Below, piece after piece: positions 9,102 through 18,123 of a DNA stretch of 64,000 nucleotides. This stretch comes from Thermatribacter velox. Its GTDB lineage: Bacteria; Atribacterota; Atribacteria; Atribacterales; Thermatribacteraceae. How positions within the stretch are numbered: position 1 is the stretch's first letter; every line of letters begins with the position of its first letter. The stretch spans positions 632,001 to 696,000 of the forward strand of contig NZ_CP121689.1 in the NCBI RefSeq assembly GCF_038396615.1, written 5' to 3'. Position numbers and translations under genes: made by a program. Below the pieces are notes generated by a model. That model did not search any database and was not told the DNA's origin. It worked only from the letters and a program-made list of their open reading frames with translations.

Positions 9102-11272
9102 ATGGGGTAGAAAGCATCGATATTCTTATTGAAAAGGTTAAAAGTTATAACCCTTCTGCTGATTGGGAATTAATCAATAAGGCTTATCAATTCGCTTTAA
9201 AGGCTCACGAGGGACAGAGTCGCTTGTCTGGTGAGCCTTTTATTGTCCATCCTCTTGCTGTAGCTCACATATGTGCTGACCTGAAAATGGATGATGCTAC
9301 AATCTGTGCTGCTTTGCTTCACGACGTGCTTGAGGATTCTTCTGTTGCCAGAGAGGAACTCGTTTCTCTCTTTGGCGAGGAAGTGGTTCAACTTGTGGAA
9401 GGCATTACCAAGCTCAAACTCGATTTTAACCCGGCTTCTCGTGAGGAAGTGCAAATTGAAAATTATCGGCGCTTTTTCATTGCAGTTGCCAGAGATATTA
9501 GAGTAGTCATTCTTAAGCTTGCAGACCGTCTCCATAACATGAGGACTTTAAAGTATCAGTATCGTGATAAGAAAGAGGAAATTGCCCGTGAAACCCTGGA
9601 AATATACGCCCCCCTTGCGCATCGTCTGGGAATGGCTGCGATTCAGGTTGAACTGGAAAACCTGAGCCTCTTTTTTCTGGAACCCGAGACCTATTTAAAC
9701 CTTCAGCGCAAAGTTGAGAGGATTAAGAAGGAAAGGGAGCAGCAAATTAAGGTAGCCGAAGAAATTCTTAGAGAGCGCTTGCGGGCTGCTGGCATTTCTG
9801 CTGAAATCCAGAGTCGCTTTAAGCACATATATAGCATTTATCGCAAAATAAGTCGCCAGAATGTTAGAGTTGAAGAATTGCACGATTTGGTAGCCATGAG
9901 GGTTATCACCAATGCCGTCTCTGAGTGTTACGCTGTTTTGGGGATAGTTCACGAACTCTGGAGCCCTGTGGAAGGGAGATTTAAAGATTACATTGCTGTA
10001 CCCAAGTCTAATATGTATCAGTCGCTACATACCACAGTTATAGGGCCAGCAGGGAAGCCCATGGAGATTCAAATACGCACCTGGGATATGCATCGCACAG
10101 CTGAGTATGGTATAGCGGCACACTGGAAGTATAAAGAGGGCAAAAAGCTTGGCGAGAAAGATGTGTTTGATGAACGAATTAACTGGTTGCGTCAGATTTT
10201 GGAATGGCAGCAGGACCTGAAAAGCACTCGAGAGTTTATGGATGACTTGAAAATAAGTCTTTTTGATGATGAAGTTTATGTGTTCACGCCAAAAGGAGAC
10301 CTGAAAAAACTCCCCCGCGGTTCTACTCCCATTGATTTTGCTTATCTCATCCACACTGAAGTCGGTAATAGCTGTATTGGAGCTAAAGTTAACAACAAAA
10401 TTGTGCCCCTTGATTATCAACTGAGGAGCGGAGACATTGTAGAGATTTTAACTTCCCGTTCTTCCTCGGGTCCCAGTCCAGACTGGCTTTCGATGTGTAA
10501 AACTCCAGGTGCTCGTAACCGGATTCGCGCTTTTCTCCGCAAGAAGAATCGAGAAATTAATCTGGAGAAAGGCAAAAAGGCCTTTGACAAAGAGATGTCC
10601 AAATACACATTGAGCCCGGCTCAGGAAAGCCTGGTTAGCGCAAACCTGAAAAAGTTTTTGGAAGACAATAGCCTTAAAACCCTGGAAGACCTTTACATAG
10701 CCATTGGAGAAGGCAGATACAGTGCAAGGCGAGTAATTAACAGAATAATCCCCTATTCAATACGCAAGCATTTTCTGGACCGCAGAAAGAGTTCACCCGG
10801 TATATTTCGCAGAGGAGAGGAAGCGGTTATCATTCAGGGGGCTTCAGGTCTTGAGGTAAAGCTTGCTCGTTGTTGTGCGCCTCTTCCTGGAGATCCTATA
10901 TGTGGTTTTGTAACCAGGGGCAAAGGCATAACCGTGCACCGTGGCAATTGCCCCAATTTGAGAAGAAATTCTTTCAGTAAGGATAGAGTGCTGGAGGCCG
11001 AATGGGACAGGTCCGTGGAGGCTTTGTTCCCGGTAGGTGTAGTTGTAGAAGCAGTAGATCGGCCCAAGCTTCTTGCTGATGTTTCTGGGGTGGTTTCGAA
11101 CTGCCAGCTGGAAATTAAGGCAGTCAAAGCACATAGTTCGGGAGTAGAGGCCCGAATTCATTTTGTAGTGGAAGTTCACGACCGTGAGGAGTTGTTGCGT
11201 TTATTGGGAGCCTTGAAAGAAGTGAAAAGTGTCAAAGTAGTGCGCAGAGGAGGTGTGATAAGCGCTAAGTGA
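9102..11272 (+). CDS. relA: RelA/SpoT (p)ppGpp synthetase/hydrolase, start disrupted
   Basis: Bifunctional Rel makes and degrades (p)ppGpp for the stringent response. Visible in order are the HD hydrolase domain (H-D-V-L-E-D), the synthetase domain (R-F-K-D-Y-I-A-V-P-K-S-N), a TGS domain near the middle and a C-terminal ACT domain. The reading frame is open from 9092, and codons from about 9110 already match the family N-terminus, yet it contains no ATG, GTG or TTG before TTG 9224, which would cut into the HD domain. ATGs at 9099 and 9102 overlap the apt stop but hit TAG after GGG. One extra G in the GGGG at 9104-9107 would join them to the Rel frame. So either the sequence lacks a base, an ATT/ATC start is used (9116, 9122, 9128), or a shortened protein is made. 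Confidence 0.88.
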
Positions 11273-11730
11273 GAGCGGTTATTCAGCGTGTTAGCTGGTC
11301 ACAGGTTGTTGTTGATGGAAAAGTGGTAGCTCAAATTGGCAGGGGCTTACTGGTTTTACTTGGTGTGGGCAAAGAGGATAATGAAAAAGATGTGGAGTTC
11401 ATGTTGCGCAAGATACCCAACTTGCGTATCTTCGAAGACGAAGAAGGTAAGATGAACCGGAGCTTAATGGAGATTGGTGGAGAACTTCTTTTGATATCTC
11501 AGTTTACTCTTTATGGAAACTGCCGGAAAGGCTTGCGTCCCAGTTTTGAGAAAGCTGCCTCGCCTGAACAGGCTAACCAGCTTTACGAGTTATTGTTGAA
11601 AATGCTCCGTGAGCAAGGCGTGAAGGTTCAAAACGGTGTTTTTGGAGCTCATATGCAGGTTTCTCTTTGTAATGATGGGCCAGTTACCATTATTCTGGAT
11701 AGTAAGGAAAGGAGAAAAGGCGAACAGTGA
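11269..11730 (+). CDS. dtd: D-aminoacyl-tRNA deacylase
   Basis: Dtd removes D-amino acids (and glycine from tRNA-Ala) from mischarged tRNAs. The 153-residue protein has the M-R-A-V-I-Q-R-V start, the S-Q-F-T-L-Y-G motif and a C-terminal N-D-G-P-V-T that is the usual active-site pair. The GTG start at 11269 overlaps the relA stop (GTGA), showing translational coupling. The rel-dtd pair is conserved in many bacteria. Confidence 0.95.
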   Translation: MRAVIQRVSWSQVVVDGKVVAQIGRGLLVLLGVGKEDNEKDVEFMLRKIPNLRIFEDEEGKMNRSLMEIGGELLLISQFTLYGNCRKGLRPSFEKAASPEQANQLYELLLKMLREQGVKVQNGVFGAHMQVSLCNDGPVTIILDSKERRKGEQ

Positions 11731-12374
11731 AGGTTTGGATGGAGCATTTTGTCCTTGGAGAGCTGATGACCAACAGTTTTTTGGTGGGAGTGGACGAAGA
11801 GGTTATATTGATTGATCCTGCTGTTCCAGCTCAGGAAATAGCTGATTTTATCAATAAAAGAGGATTGCATTTGCGGTTTATAGCCAACACCCATGGTCAT
11901 ATCGATCATATTGGGGGAAATGACTTTTTTAAACGGCTTTTTCCTGAGGCTAAGCTGGTGGTATCTGAACAAGACTTGGTTTATCTGGACAAGCCTGAGT
12001 TGAACCTTTCTTCCGAGTTGGGCAGGCCTTATCGCTCACCTTTCCCTGACCTGCTCTTCAACGAAGAGGTGTCGACTCTAAAATTGAAAGAGGAAGAAAT
12101 CAAGGTTTACTTCACCCCTGGTCACACCCCAGGAAGTGTCTGTTTTTATTTTGCTGCCCGTAAATGGCTTTTTAGCGGTGATGCTTTGTTTGCCGGTTCT
12201 ATAGGTCGTACTGATCTTCCTGGAGGGTCGATGCGAGACCTTTTGGAATCTCTGGAGAGGCTTTTCAGGGACTTTGACCCTGATACTGAGATTTTCCCCG
12301 GACATGGCCCTTTTTCAACGCTTGCCAAGGAAAGGGCAACCAATCCTTTCGTGCTTGAGTATTTAAACCTCTGA
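11727..12374 (+). CDS. MBL-fold metallo-hydrolase (glyoxalase II-like)
   Basis: A 215-residue metallo-beta-lactamase-fold hydrolase. Metal-binding motifs are T-H-G-H-I-D-H-I-G-G near 54-63, then G-H-T-P-G-S, S-G-D-A-L-F-A-G-S-I-G-R-T-D and a final F-P-G-H-G-P. This pattern fits YcbL/glyoxalase-II-like enzymes that act on thioesters such as hydroxyacyl-glutathione; the true substrate is unknown. The GTG start overlaps the dtd stop by four bases. It is the last gene before the terminator at 12373-12410. Confidence 0.88.
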   Translation: MKVWMEHFVLGELMTNSFLVGVDEEVILIDPAVPAQEIADFINKRGLHLRFIANTHGHIDHIGGNDFFKRLFPEAKLVVSEQDLVYLDKPELNLSSELGRPYRSPFPDLLFNEEVSTLKLKEEEIKVYFTPGHTPGSVCFYFAARKWLFSGDALFAGSIGRTDLPGGSMRDLLESLERLFRDFDPDTEIFPGHGPFSTLAKERATNPFVLEYLNL

Positions 12375-12410
12375 AAAAGAACAGGCACAGACCTGTGCCT
12401 GTTCTTTTTC
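12373..12410. terminator. Bidirectional intrinsic terminator
   Basis: A perfect 18-base inverted repeat (12373-12390 and 12393-12410) with a central AC. It has an A tract on the left arm and a T tract on the right, so either strand gives a GC stem followed by U residues. It sits between the convergent MBL hydrolase and phosphohexomutase genes and starts inside the MBL stop codon. Confidence 0.9.
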
Positions 12411-12414
12411 AGAA

Positions 12415-13764
12415 TTAGACATTCTGGATAATTTCCAGATATTGTTTGACCAGCTTTTCTGCCTTCTCTTTGTCTCTGGATTCGGCAAAAACCCTGATAA
12501 GTGGTTCAGTTCCCGAAGGTCTAATCAAAACCCAGCTTCCATCATCGAAAATTACCTTGAACCCATCGATGGTGATTCGGTTTTGTTCCCGCGAAGTTAT
12601 TTCATCAATTTTGTTAAGGATTTTTTCTTTTTTCTCCGGGTCTACCTTGATTTTGGTTTTTACCTGGTAGTAAGGGGGAAGTTCCGCAAGCAACTCGCTG
12701 ATTGTTTTTTGCTTGGTAGCCATGATGTGCAGTATCCAAGCACAGGCCATAGCACCGTCTCGTCCCCAAACAAAATCAGGGAATATCATTCCTCCGTTTT
12801 CTTCACAACCAAATATGCCATCTTTTTCTTGCAAAACTTTGGCCACTACCAGGTCTCCTACTGCCGTAATGATGCATTCGCGGTTGTTTTCTTTTGCAAT
12901 TTCCTGAAGGAGGTGAGTGGTGGCTACTGTGGTCACAATGGGTCCTTTTTTCTCGCTTCTTGCCAGTTCTCGAGCTACCACGCTCACACTGAGGTCTCCT
13001 GGAATGAATTCTCCGTTCTCCTTGATGACTATAAGCCGATCACCGTCACCATCTTGGGCGAATCCAATGTCAAAACTGCCGTTTTTCATGAGGATGGTGA
13101 GGTCTCCTAAGTTTTCAGGTGTTGGTTCGGGGTTTCTACCCGGGAAATTGCCGTCTGGATGGGCATTGAGGCTCACCACCCTGCATCCCAGTTCACTTAA
13201 AAGGTACGGGGTAATTAAGCTTGGTGCTCCATTGGCGCAATCAATGAGGACCCGGAAGCGGCTTTCCTTAATTGCTGAAGCGTTTACCCTGTTTATGATA
13301 GCTTTTATGTAATCCTGAGTAATATCCCTTTTTGTGGTGTTTTGAGGTATCGCTTGCCAGCCTACCCTTTTAAAACTTTTGGCAAAGAAAATGTCTTCTA
13401 CTTTCTCTTCTTTTTCTCTGTCCAACCCCTTGCCACTTTTTTCCATGAATTTTATGCCATTCCATTCCGGTGGATTGTGACTTGCAGTAACCATCGCTCC
13501 CCAAAAGTTCCACTGCCTGCAAGCCCACTGCAGGGCCGGAGTTGCTGTGGTGTTCAGTTCGATAACCGGACAACCCACCGAGAGGAAACCAGCCTTCAGG
13601 GCGCTGTATAACATCTCACCATGCTTTCTCGGGTCTTTGCCTATTACTACTGGTTCTCCACCAATGAATGTCCCGAAACTCATAGCAAGTTCTGTGGCCA
13701 TCTCAGGAGTAAGCACTTCATTGGCGACTCTTCTTATTCCAAAAGTTCCAAAAAGCTTGCCCAT
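12415..13764 (-). CDS. Phosphoglucosamine mutase / phosphohexomutase
   Basis: An alpha-D-phosphohexomutase of 449 residues. Visible motifs are the phosphoserine loop T-A-S-H-N-P with Ser95, the metal loop D238-G-D240-G-D242-R, the sugar-binding G-x-E-E-N-G-G region and the C-terminal phosphate loop R-P-S-G-T-E-P. GlmM makes glucosamine-1-phosphate for peptidoglycan and lipid sugars, but archaeal-type phosphomannomutases of this length look alike, so the substrate is not fixed. It stands alone, convergent to the housekeeping run and divergent from the GAF-ANTAR gene. Confidence 0.88.
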   Translation of the reverse strand: MGKLFGTFGIRRVANEVLTPEMATELAMSFGTFIGGEPVVIGKDPRKHGEMLYSALKAGFLSVGCPVIELNTTATPALQWACRQWNFWGAMVTASHNPPEWNGIKFMEKSGKGLDREKEEKVEDIFFAKSFKRVGWQAIPQNTTKRDITQDYIKAIINRVNASAIKESRFRVLIDCANGAPSLITPYLLSELGCRVVSLNAHPDGNFPGRNPEPTPENLGDLTILMKNGSFDIGFAQDGDGDRLIVIKENGEFIPGDLSVSVVARELARSEKKGPIVTTVATTHLLQEIAKENNRECIITAVGDLVVAKVLQEKDGIFGCEENGGMIFPDFVWGRDGAMACAWILHIMATKQKTISELLAELPPYYQVKTKIKVDPEKKEKILNKIDEITSREQNRITIDGFKVIFDDGSWVLIRPSGTEPLIRVFAESRDKEKAEKLVKQYLEIIQNV

Positions 13765-13883
13765 TTCTGACCCCCCTTTTGCTGGTCTTGTTTAGAATGG
13801 AATTGTGCGATATACTTTCTGCTTGAATATCCATAATCTATTTTAACACGTTGGCTAAAACATAAACGGAGGGCAGTAAAAAA

Positions 13884-14573
13884 GTGAGAGAAAAGCTGGA
13901 AGCCATAACTCGTATTAGTGAATTGATCACTTCCAACATGTATTTTGAGGATGTTTTGAAATTGATTGTTACCATTACTGCCCAGGTCATGCAGTCTAAC
14001 ATCTGTTCTTTGATGTTGCTTGATGAAGAGAAAAAGGTTCTCGAGGTCAAAGCTACTCAATCGATATCTGAGGCTTATAATAGCAAGCCTCCACTGAGGC
14101 TCGGCGAAGGCATTGCGGGGAGAGTAGCTCTTGAGGGGAAGCCCATCATTGTGAAGGACGTAAAGAAAGACCCTCGTTATGTTAATAAGGATATAGCAGT
14201 TAAGGAAGGTCTTTCCTCGCTAATCAGTTTACCACTCCAGGTGAAAGGGAAGATTGTCGGCGTTTTAAATCTCTATACTTCAACTCCTCGGGACTTCAGC
14301 GAAGAAGAGGTTCGGGTTCTTACTGCTATTGCCAATCAGGCAGCGGTTGTGGTCGAGAACTACCGCTTACTTGTGGAAAGTGAGCTCATTAGAGAGGAGC
14401 TTGAAAAAAGAAAGAAAATTGAAAGAGCCAAGGGTATATTGATGAAGGAATTTGGCATAGATGAAGACGAAGCATACCGTAGAATTCAGCGCTATAGCAT
14501 GGACAAACAAAAACCCATGAAAGAGGTTGCTGAAGCCATAATAACAACTTGGGAACTGAGGCAAAAACATTAA
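13884..14573 (+). CDS. GAF domain - ANTAR domain regulator
   Basis: A 229-residue cytoplasmic protein. Residues about 15-165 form a GAF sensor domain with L-R-L-G-E-G-I-A-G-R-V-A and V-G-V-L-N-L-Y. A helical linker leads into an ANTAR domain at about 170-226, with E-R-A-K-G-I-L-M-K and the later A-Y-R-R-I-Q-R-Y-S-M-D. ANTAR domains bind paired RNA hairpins and cause antitermination. Usually they sit behind a receiver; here the input is GAF, so a small ligand or redox signal is likely. Start GTG 13884 has the ribosome site cggagggc. No obvious target hairpin pair lies next to it. Confidence 0.88.
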   Translation: MREKLEAITRISELITSNMYFEDVLKLIVTITAQVMQSNICSLMLLDEEKKVLEVKATQSISEAYNSKPPLRLGEGIAGRVALEGKPIIVKDVKKDPRYVNKDIAVKEGLSSLISLPLQVKGKIVGVLNLYTSTPRDFSEEEVRVLTAIANQAAVVVENYRLLVESELIREELEKRKKIERAKGILMKEFGIDEDEAYRRIQRYSMDKQKPMKEVAEAIITTWELRQKH

Positions 14574-14599
14574 GCCTCCGTGTACGCTTTCTGTTCATG

Positions 14600-15397
14600 C
14601 TATTGGTTGAACCTCATTAAACGTATCAGGAGGAACAGGCATCCTGCGAACAAAACTATTGTTGAGCCTGGAGGGCTGTTGAGGTAGTAAGAAATAGAAA
14701 GACCAGCCAGAGATGTACCAGCTCCTATTATTGTTGAAAGGGTTAGGGCTCTTTTGAGAGTTTTGCTTACCTGGAGTGCCGTTGCTCCCGGTATAACCAG
14801 CAATGCTGATACCAGTATGATTCCCGCGATTCTTATGGATATAGCTATGCATAGGGAGATTAACGCTACAAGAAAATATTTATAACCCACGGCTGGTATA
14901 CCTATCACTGTAGCCATTTCAAAGTCAAGGATGGAAGCGGTTATTTCTTTAAGGTAGAAAAGGACTGTAAAAATAGAAAAAATTGCGACTATTGTTGAAA
15001 ATATTAAGTCTTGCCTGGTTACGGCAAGGATGTTGCCAAAAAGATAACCGAAAAGGTCTGTGTTACTGACCTTAAAAAAAGAAACTACAAATATACCAAG
15101 CGCCATACTGGAAGAAAACATAATTCCTACTGCCGTATCTTCTCTTATTTTTTGAGATTGAGCAAGGATGGCTATACCCAGGCCTGCAATTACACAGAAG
15201 AAATAAGTGAAGGCTATTGGGTTTACGCCCAGCAGGTAACCAATTGCTATTCCAGCAAATGCTGCGTGGGCAATACCTGTGCCCAGGAAGGCCAGATTCT
15301 GCAGAACTACAAAAACGCCAAGAAAAGCGCTTAGACTTCCCACGATAATTCCAGCCAGCAGCGCTTTTTGCATAAAGGAAAACTGTAGAAATTCCAT
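14600..15397 (-). CDS. znuB: Zn/Mn ABC transporter permease
   Basis: A 265-residue integral membrane permease of the ZnuB/MntB family with about eight hydrophobic helices. The conserved G-T-G-I-A-H-A-A-F-A-G lies in the first third and L-V-I-P-G-A-T-A in the last third. It moves a divalent metal delivered by the lipoprotein or periplasmic ZnuA. It is the last gene of the znuA-znuC-znuB set, six bases after znuC. Metal specificity (zinc, manganese or iron) cannot be read from the permease. Confidence 0.9.
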   Translation of the reverse strand: MEFLQFSFMQKALLAGIIVGSLSAFLGVFVVLQNLAFLGTGIAHAAFAGIAIGYLLGVNPIAFTYFFCVIAGLGIAILAQSQKIREDTAVGIMFSSSMALGIFVVSFFKVSNTDLFGYLFGNILAVTRQDLIFSTIVAIFSIFTVLFYLKEITASILDFEMATVIGIPAVGYKYFLVALISLCIAISIRIAGIILVSALLVIPGATALQVSKTLKRALTLSTIIGAGTSLAGLSISYYLNSPPGSTIVLFAGCLFLLIRLMRFNQ

Positions 15398-15403
15398 AAT
15401 ATT

Positions 15404-16222
15404 TTAATCTTCCTTTTTTCTTGGAAAGCAGGGTTCTGATTCTGCCTGTACCACTATGTGCGGTATGGGACCGTGGTGGAAGAAAGCCGCTTCTTTTCCG
15501 TACATAGCGGTTAAAACTTCTTCTCGCAACACTTCTTCGGGACGGCCGTGTTTTACTACTTTTCTATTAACGCATGCAATGTTGTCAGAGTACTGGGCTA
15601 CTACCCCTACATCGTGGGATACGGTAATGATGGTAAGATTTTGCTGATGGAGTCTCTTCAGGAGTTCGTAAATCCCTTCCATGCTTTCTGGGTCAATGGC
15701 AGTCATTGGTTCGTCGAGGACCAGAACTTCCGGTTCACCCGCCAGAGCTCTGGCGATAAGCATTTTTTGTCTCTGGCCCCCGGATAGTTCGCCAATCTGG
15801 CGATGCTTTATTTCAGCAATTCCCACTTCCTCGAGCACTTTTGCGACTATTTGCCAATCTTTTTTTTGGGGACGCATAGTTCCTCTCAGTATGCCGTATC
15901 TTCCCGTCATCACGAATTCTTCGACATTGATGGGGAAAGAAGCATCTATGGTGGCAGTTTGGGGAACGTAGCCTATCCGGTTTTTGATTTTGTCCCACAT
16001 AGCGACAGGTTTACCAAAGAGATATATGTTACCTTTTTGGGGCTTGAGTAGTCCCAACATCAGCTTGAGGAGGGTGGTTTTCCCCGCTCCATTTGGCCCA
16101 ATAATGGCCAGAAATTCCCCCTTTTGTACTTTAAGAGACACGTCTTCCAGTATGAGATGCTTCTGGTAGGCAAAAAAAACGTGTTCAAGTTCAATTACTG
16201 TTATCTGGTTGTTCATGTTCAC
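15404..16222 (-). CDS. znuC: Zn/Mn ABC transporter ATP-binding protein
   Basis: A 272-residue ABC ATPase. Walker A G-P-N-G-A-G-K-T is at 42-49, the Q-loop follows at V-P-Q-T-A, the signature is L-S-G-G-Q-R-Q-K and Walker B is V-L-V-L-D-E-P. It energises the adjacent permease. Its start overlaps the end of znuA by 32 bases (a second Met at 16216 is also possible), so the three genes are tightly coupled. Confidence 0.92.
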   Translation of the reverse strand: MNMNNQITVIELEHVFFAYQKHLILEDVSLKVQKGEFLAIIGPNGAGKTTLLKLMLGLLKPQKGNIYLFGKPVAMWDKIKNRIGYVPQTATIDASFPINVEEFVMTGRYGILRGTMRPQKKDWQIVAKVLEEVGIAEIKHRQIGELSGGQRQKMLIARALAGEPEVLVLDEPMTAIDPESMEGIYELLKRLHQQNLTIITVSHDVGVVAQYSDNIACVNRKVVKHGRPEEVLREEVLTAMYGKEAAFFHHGPIPHIVVQAESEPCFPRKKED

Positions 16223-17087
16223 TCAAAGCCTGATAGATGGGTTCCAAGTTTCTCTCAAGTAGTTCCCAGCAAGAAGTATCCGGTGAGCCCAGCACATCAA
16301 GATATAGCACCTTTCCTCCTATTTCTCGGGCTATCATTTCAGCGAGCTGGGGATTATGGAGCCTATCCGCAAGCACCAGCTTAGTGCCTTTTTCTCGAGC
16401 TTTTTGGATCAAGTCCTTTATTGCGCGAGGAGAGGGTATCTGATGAGGACCTTCTTCAAGTACGCCTATTTCCTGGAGGTCGTAATCTCTGGCTAAGTAG
16501 GACCAGGAAGGGTGCGAAGCAATGAAAGAACGGTTTTTGAGACTCCGAAATTTTTGGGAAAATCGGTGGTGTAATTCCTGAATTTTGGTTATCAGAGACT
16601 GCGCATTTTTGAAATAATATTCCCGGTTGGAAGGATCGATTTGCGAGAGGTATTCTGCTATGGTATGGGTTATAGTGATTATGTTATTCGCTGAAAGCCA
16701 GATATGGGGATTGGGTTCTTTACTGGCATAATAGATGGGTTCTATTCCTTTGTTGACTTCCACAATGTCTACTTTTTCACTAAGATGGATTAAAAGCTGT
16801 TTGATAAAGTTCTCAAAATTCCATCCGACTGCAAACAAAAGCTTTGCTTTTTCCAGACGGACCATATCTTTGGGTTTAAGTTCAAAGGTGTGTGGTTCAC
16901 TTCCTGGAGGGATTATGCAAATTACCTCTGCTTCGTTGCCAGCTATTTCCTTGATTAAGCTAGCCAGGGGTGCTATAGATGTTGCTACAGATAGCGTGTT
17001 TTCCTTGGGTAAGGCAGGATGAGGGAAGCAGAGAATCATTGCCCAGATTAAGCTTGTAAACAACATCCATGAAAAGTGTTTTTTCAT
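16191..17087 (-). CDS. znuA: Zn/Mn ABC transporter substrate-binding protein
   Basis: A 298-residue exported metal-binding protein starting at the ATG whose complement lies at 17085-17087. It has a signal peptide (about 1-28). Metal ligands typical of cluster 9 proteins are visible: His in E-P-H-T-F-E, His in N-P-H-I-W-L-S, His in S-H-P-S-W and an Asp in A-D-R-L-H. There is no His-rich loop, which leaves zinc, manganese or iron open. The frame is open much further upstream, but that extension has no family features. Upstream, a TATAAT (complement at 17121-17126) could serve as its -10 element. Confidence 0.9.
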   Translation of the reverse strand: MKKHFSWMLFTSLIWAMILCFPHPALPKENTLSVATSIAPLASLIKEIAGNEAEVICIIPPGSEPHTFELKPKDMVRLEKAKLLFAVGWNFENFIKQLLIHLSEKVDIVEVNKGIEPIYYASKEPNPHIWLSANNIITITHTIAEYLSQIDPSNREYYFKNAQSLITKIQELHHRFSQKFRSLKNRSFIASHPSWSYLARDYDLQEIGVLEEGPHQIPSPRAIKDLIQKAREKGTKLVLADRLHNPQLAEMIAREIGGKVLYLDVLGSPDTSCWELLERNLEPIYQALSEHEQPDNSN

Positions 17088-17178
17088 TTGTCTTTCTTGC
17101 CGATAAGCTCCTTTTTTTTTATTATACCAGGGGTGTCGAACGAAGTGTCGCGAATCGAGAGAGGGTGGTGAAAAGTCA

Positions 17179-18123
17179 ATGGAACAAGTGGTAATTTTGG
17201 CTCGCTCTTTTGCCAAGGCTTCCAAAGAACCGTGGGAGATTCTTGAGAAGGCTGGCTTGGCAGTTGAGAAGAAACATAATCCAGAACCAGAAAACGAAGA
17301 GCTGGTGGCTGAACTGATAGGAAATGCTTCGGCTGTACTGGTGGGTGTAGACAGAGTAGGAGAGGTGGTTTTTTCCCGTTGCCCTAACCTTAAAGTAGTT
17401 TCAAAGCACGGGGTTGGCGTGGATAATATCGATCTTGAAGCCGCCAGAAAGCATGGCGTGGTGGTCACCAATACGCCGGGAGCTAATTCTGAATCGGTTG
17501 CTGATATGACTTTTGCTCTAATTCTGGCATTTTTCAGGCATTTGCCGTTGCTTATAGAGCGGGTGAAGAACAAAGAATGGGGTAGCCCGGTACTTGGAGA
17601 GGAACTTGCTGAGAAAACCATCGGCATAGTTGGTATGGGTAGGATTGGAAGAGGGGTAGCGAAGAGGGCTCTTGGTTTTGGAATGAAAGTGATTTTTTAC
17701 GATCCTCTGGTAGAGGATGGGGGAGAAGGCTGTTCTAAAGTAACGCTGGAAGAGCTTTTTGAAAAGGCCGATGTCATTAGTTTGCACGCTCCTCTCACGG
17801 ATGAGACCAGGGGGATGATTAATTCAGAGTTGCTCTCCCGCATGAAAAAAAGCGCCGTTTTTGTTAATACAGCTCGGGGAGAATTGGTTGATGAAAAAGC
17901 CCTTTACAACATTCTTAAGGAGGGAAAGATAAAGGGGGCGGCGCTGGATGTTTTATCAACAGAACCTCCTTTTGCAAGTCCACTTTTTGGTCTGCCCAAC
18001 GTCATTGTAACCCCTCATGTAGCTGCTCATACCAGAGAAGCAAATATAAAGATGGGTACTATTGCTGCTTTAAATATTGTGAAAGTGCTTGCTGGGGAAG
18101 AACCCCTTTTCAGGGTGGTTTAG
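17179..18123 (+). CDS. D-2-hydroxyacid dehydrogenase (phosphoglycerate dehydrogenase-like)
   Basis: A 314-residue NAD-dependent dehydrogenase. The nucleotide loop G-M-G-R-I-G is at 152-157 and the catalytic set is Arg233 (N-T-A-R-G), Glu262 (T-E-P-P) and His280 (T-P-H-V). The substrate end starts with H-G-V-G-V-D-N-I-D. Length matches short-form SerA-like enzymes without the ACT domain. No serB or serC lies nearby, so serine synthesis is possible but unproven. It is followed directly by the nuclease gene. Confidence 0.88.
   Translation: MEQVVILARSFAKASKEPWEILEKAGLAVEKKHNPEPENEELVAELIGNASAVLVGVDRVGEVVFSRCPNLKVVSKHGVGVDNIDLEAARKHGVVVTNTPGANSESVADMTFALILAFFRHLPLLIERVKNKEWGSPVLGEELAEKTIGIVGMGRIGRGVAKRALGFGMKVIFYDPLVEDGGEGCSKVTLEELFEKADVISLHAPLTDETRGMINSELLSRMKKSAVFVNTARGELVDEKALYNILKEGKIKGAALDVLSTEPPFASPLFGLPNVIVTPHVAAHTREANIKMGTIAALNIVKVLAGEEPLFRVV

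Noticed and set aside
12442-13110. Plus-strand open frame of 222 codons
   Set aside because: It is antisense to the phosphohexomutase, whose motifs are intact on the minus strand.
17088-17627. N-terminal extension of znuA
   Set aside because: The frame is open for 180 codons upstream, but it overlaps the divergent dehydrogenase gene and comes before a clear signal peptide.
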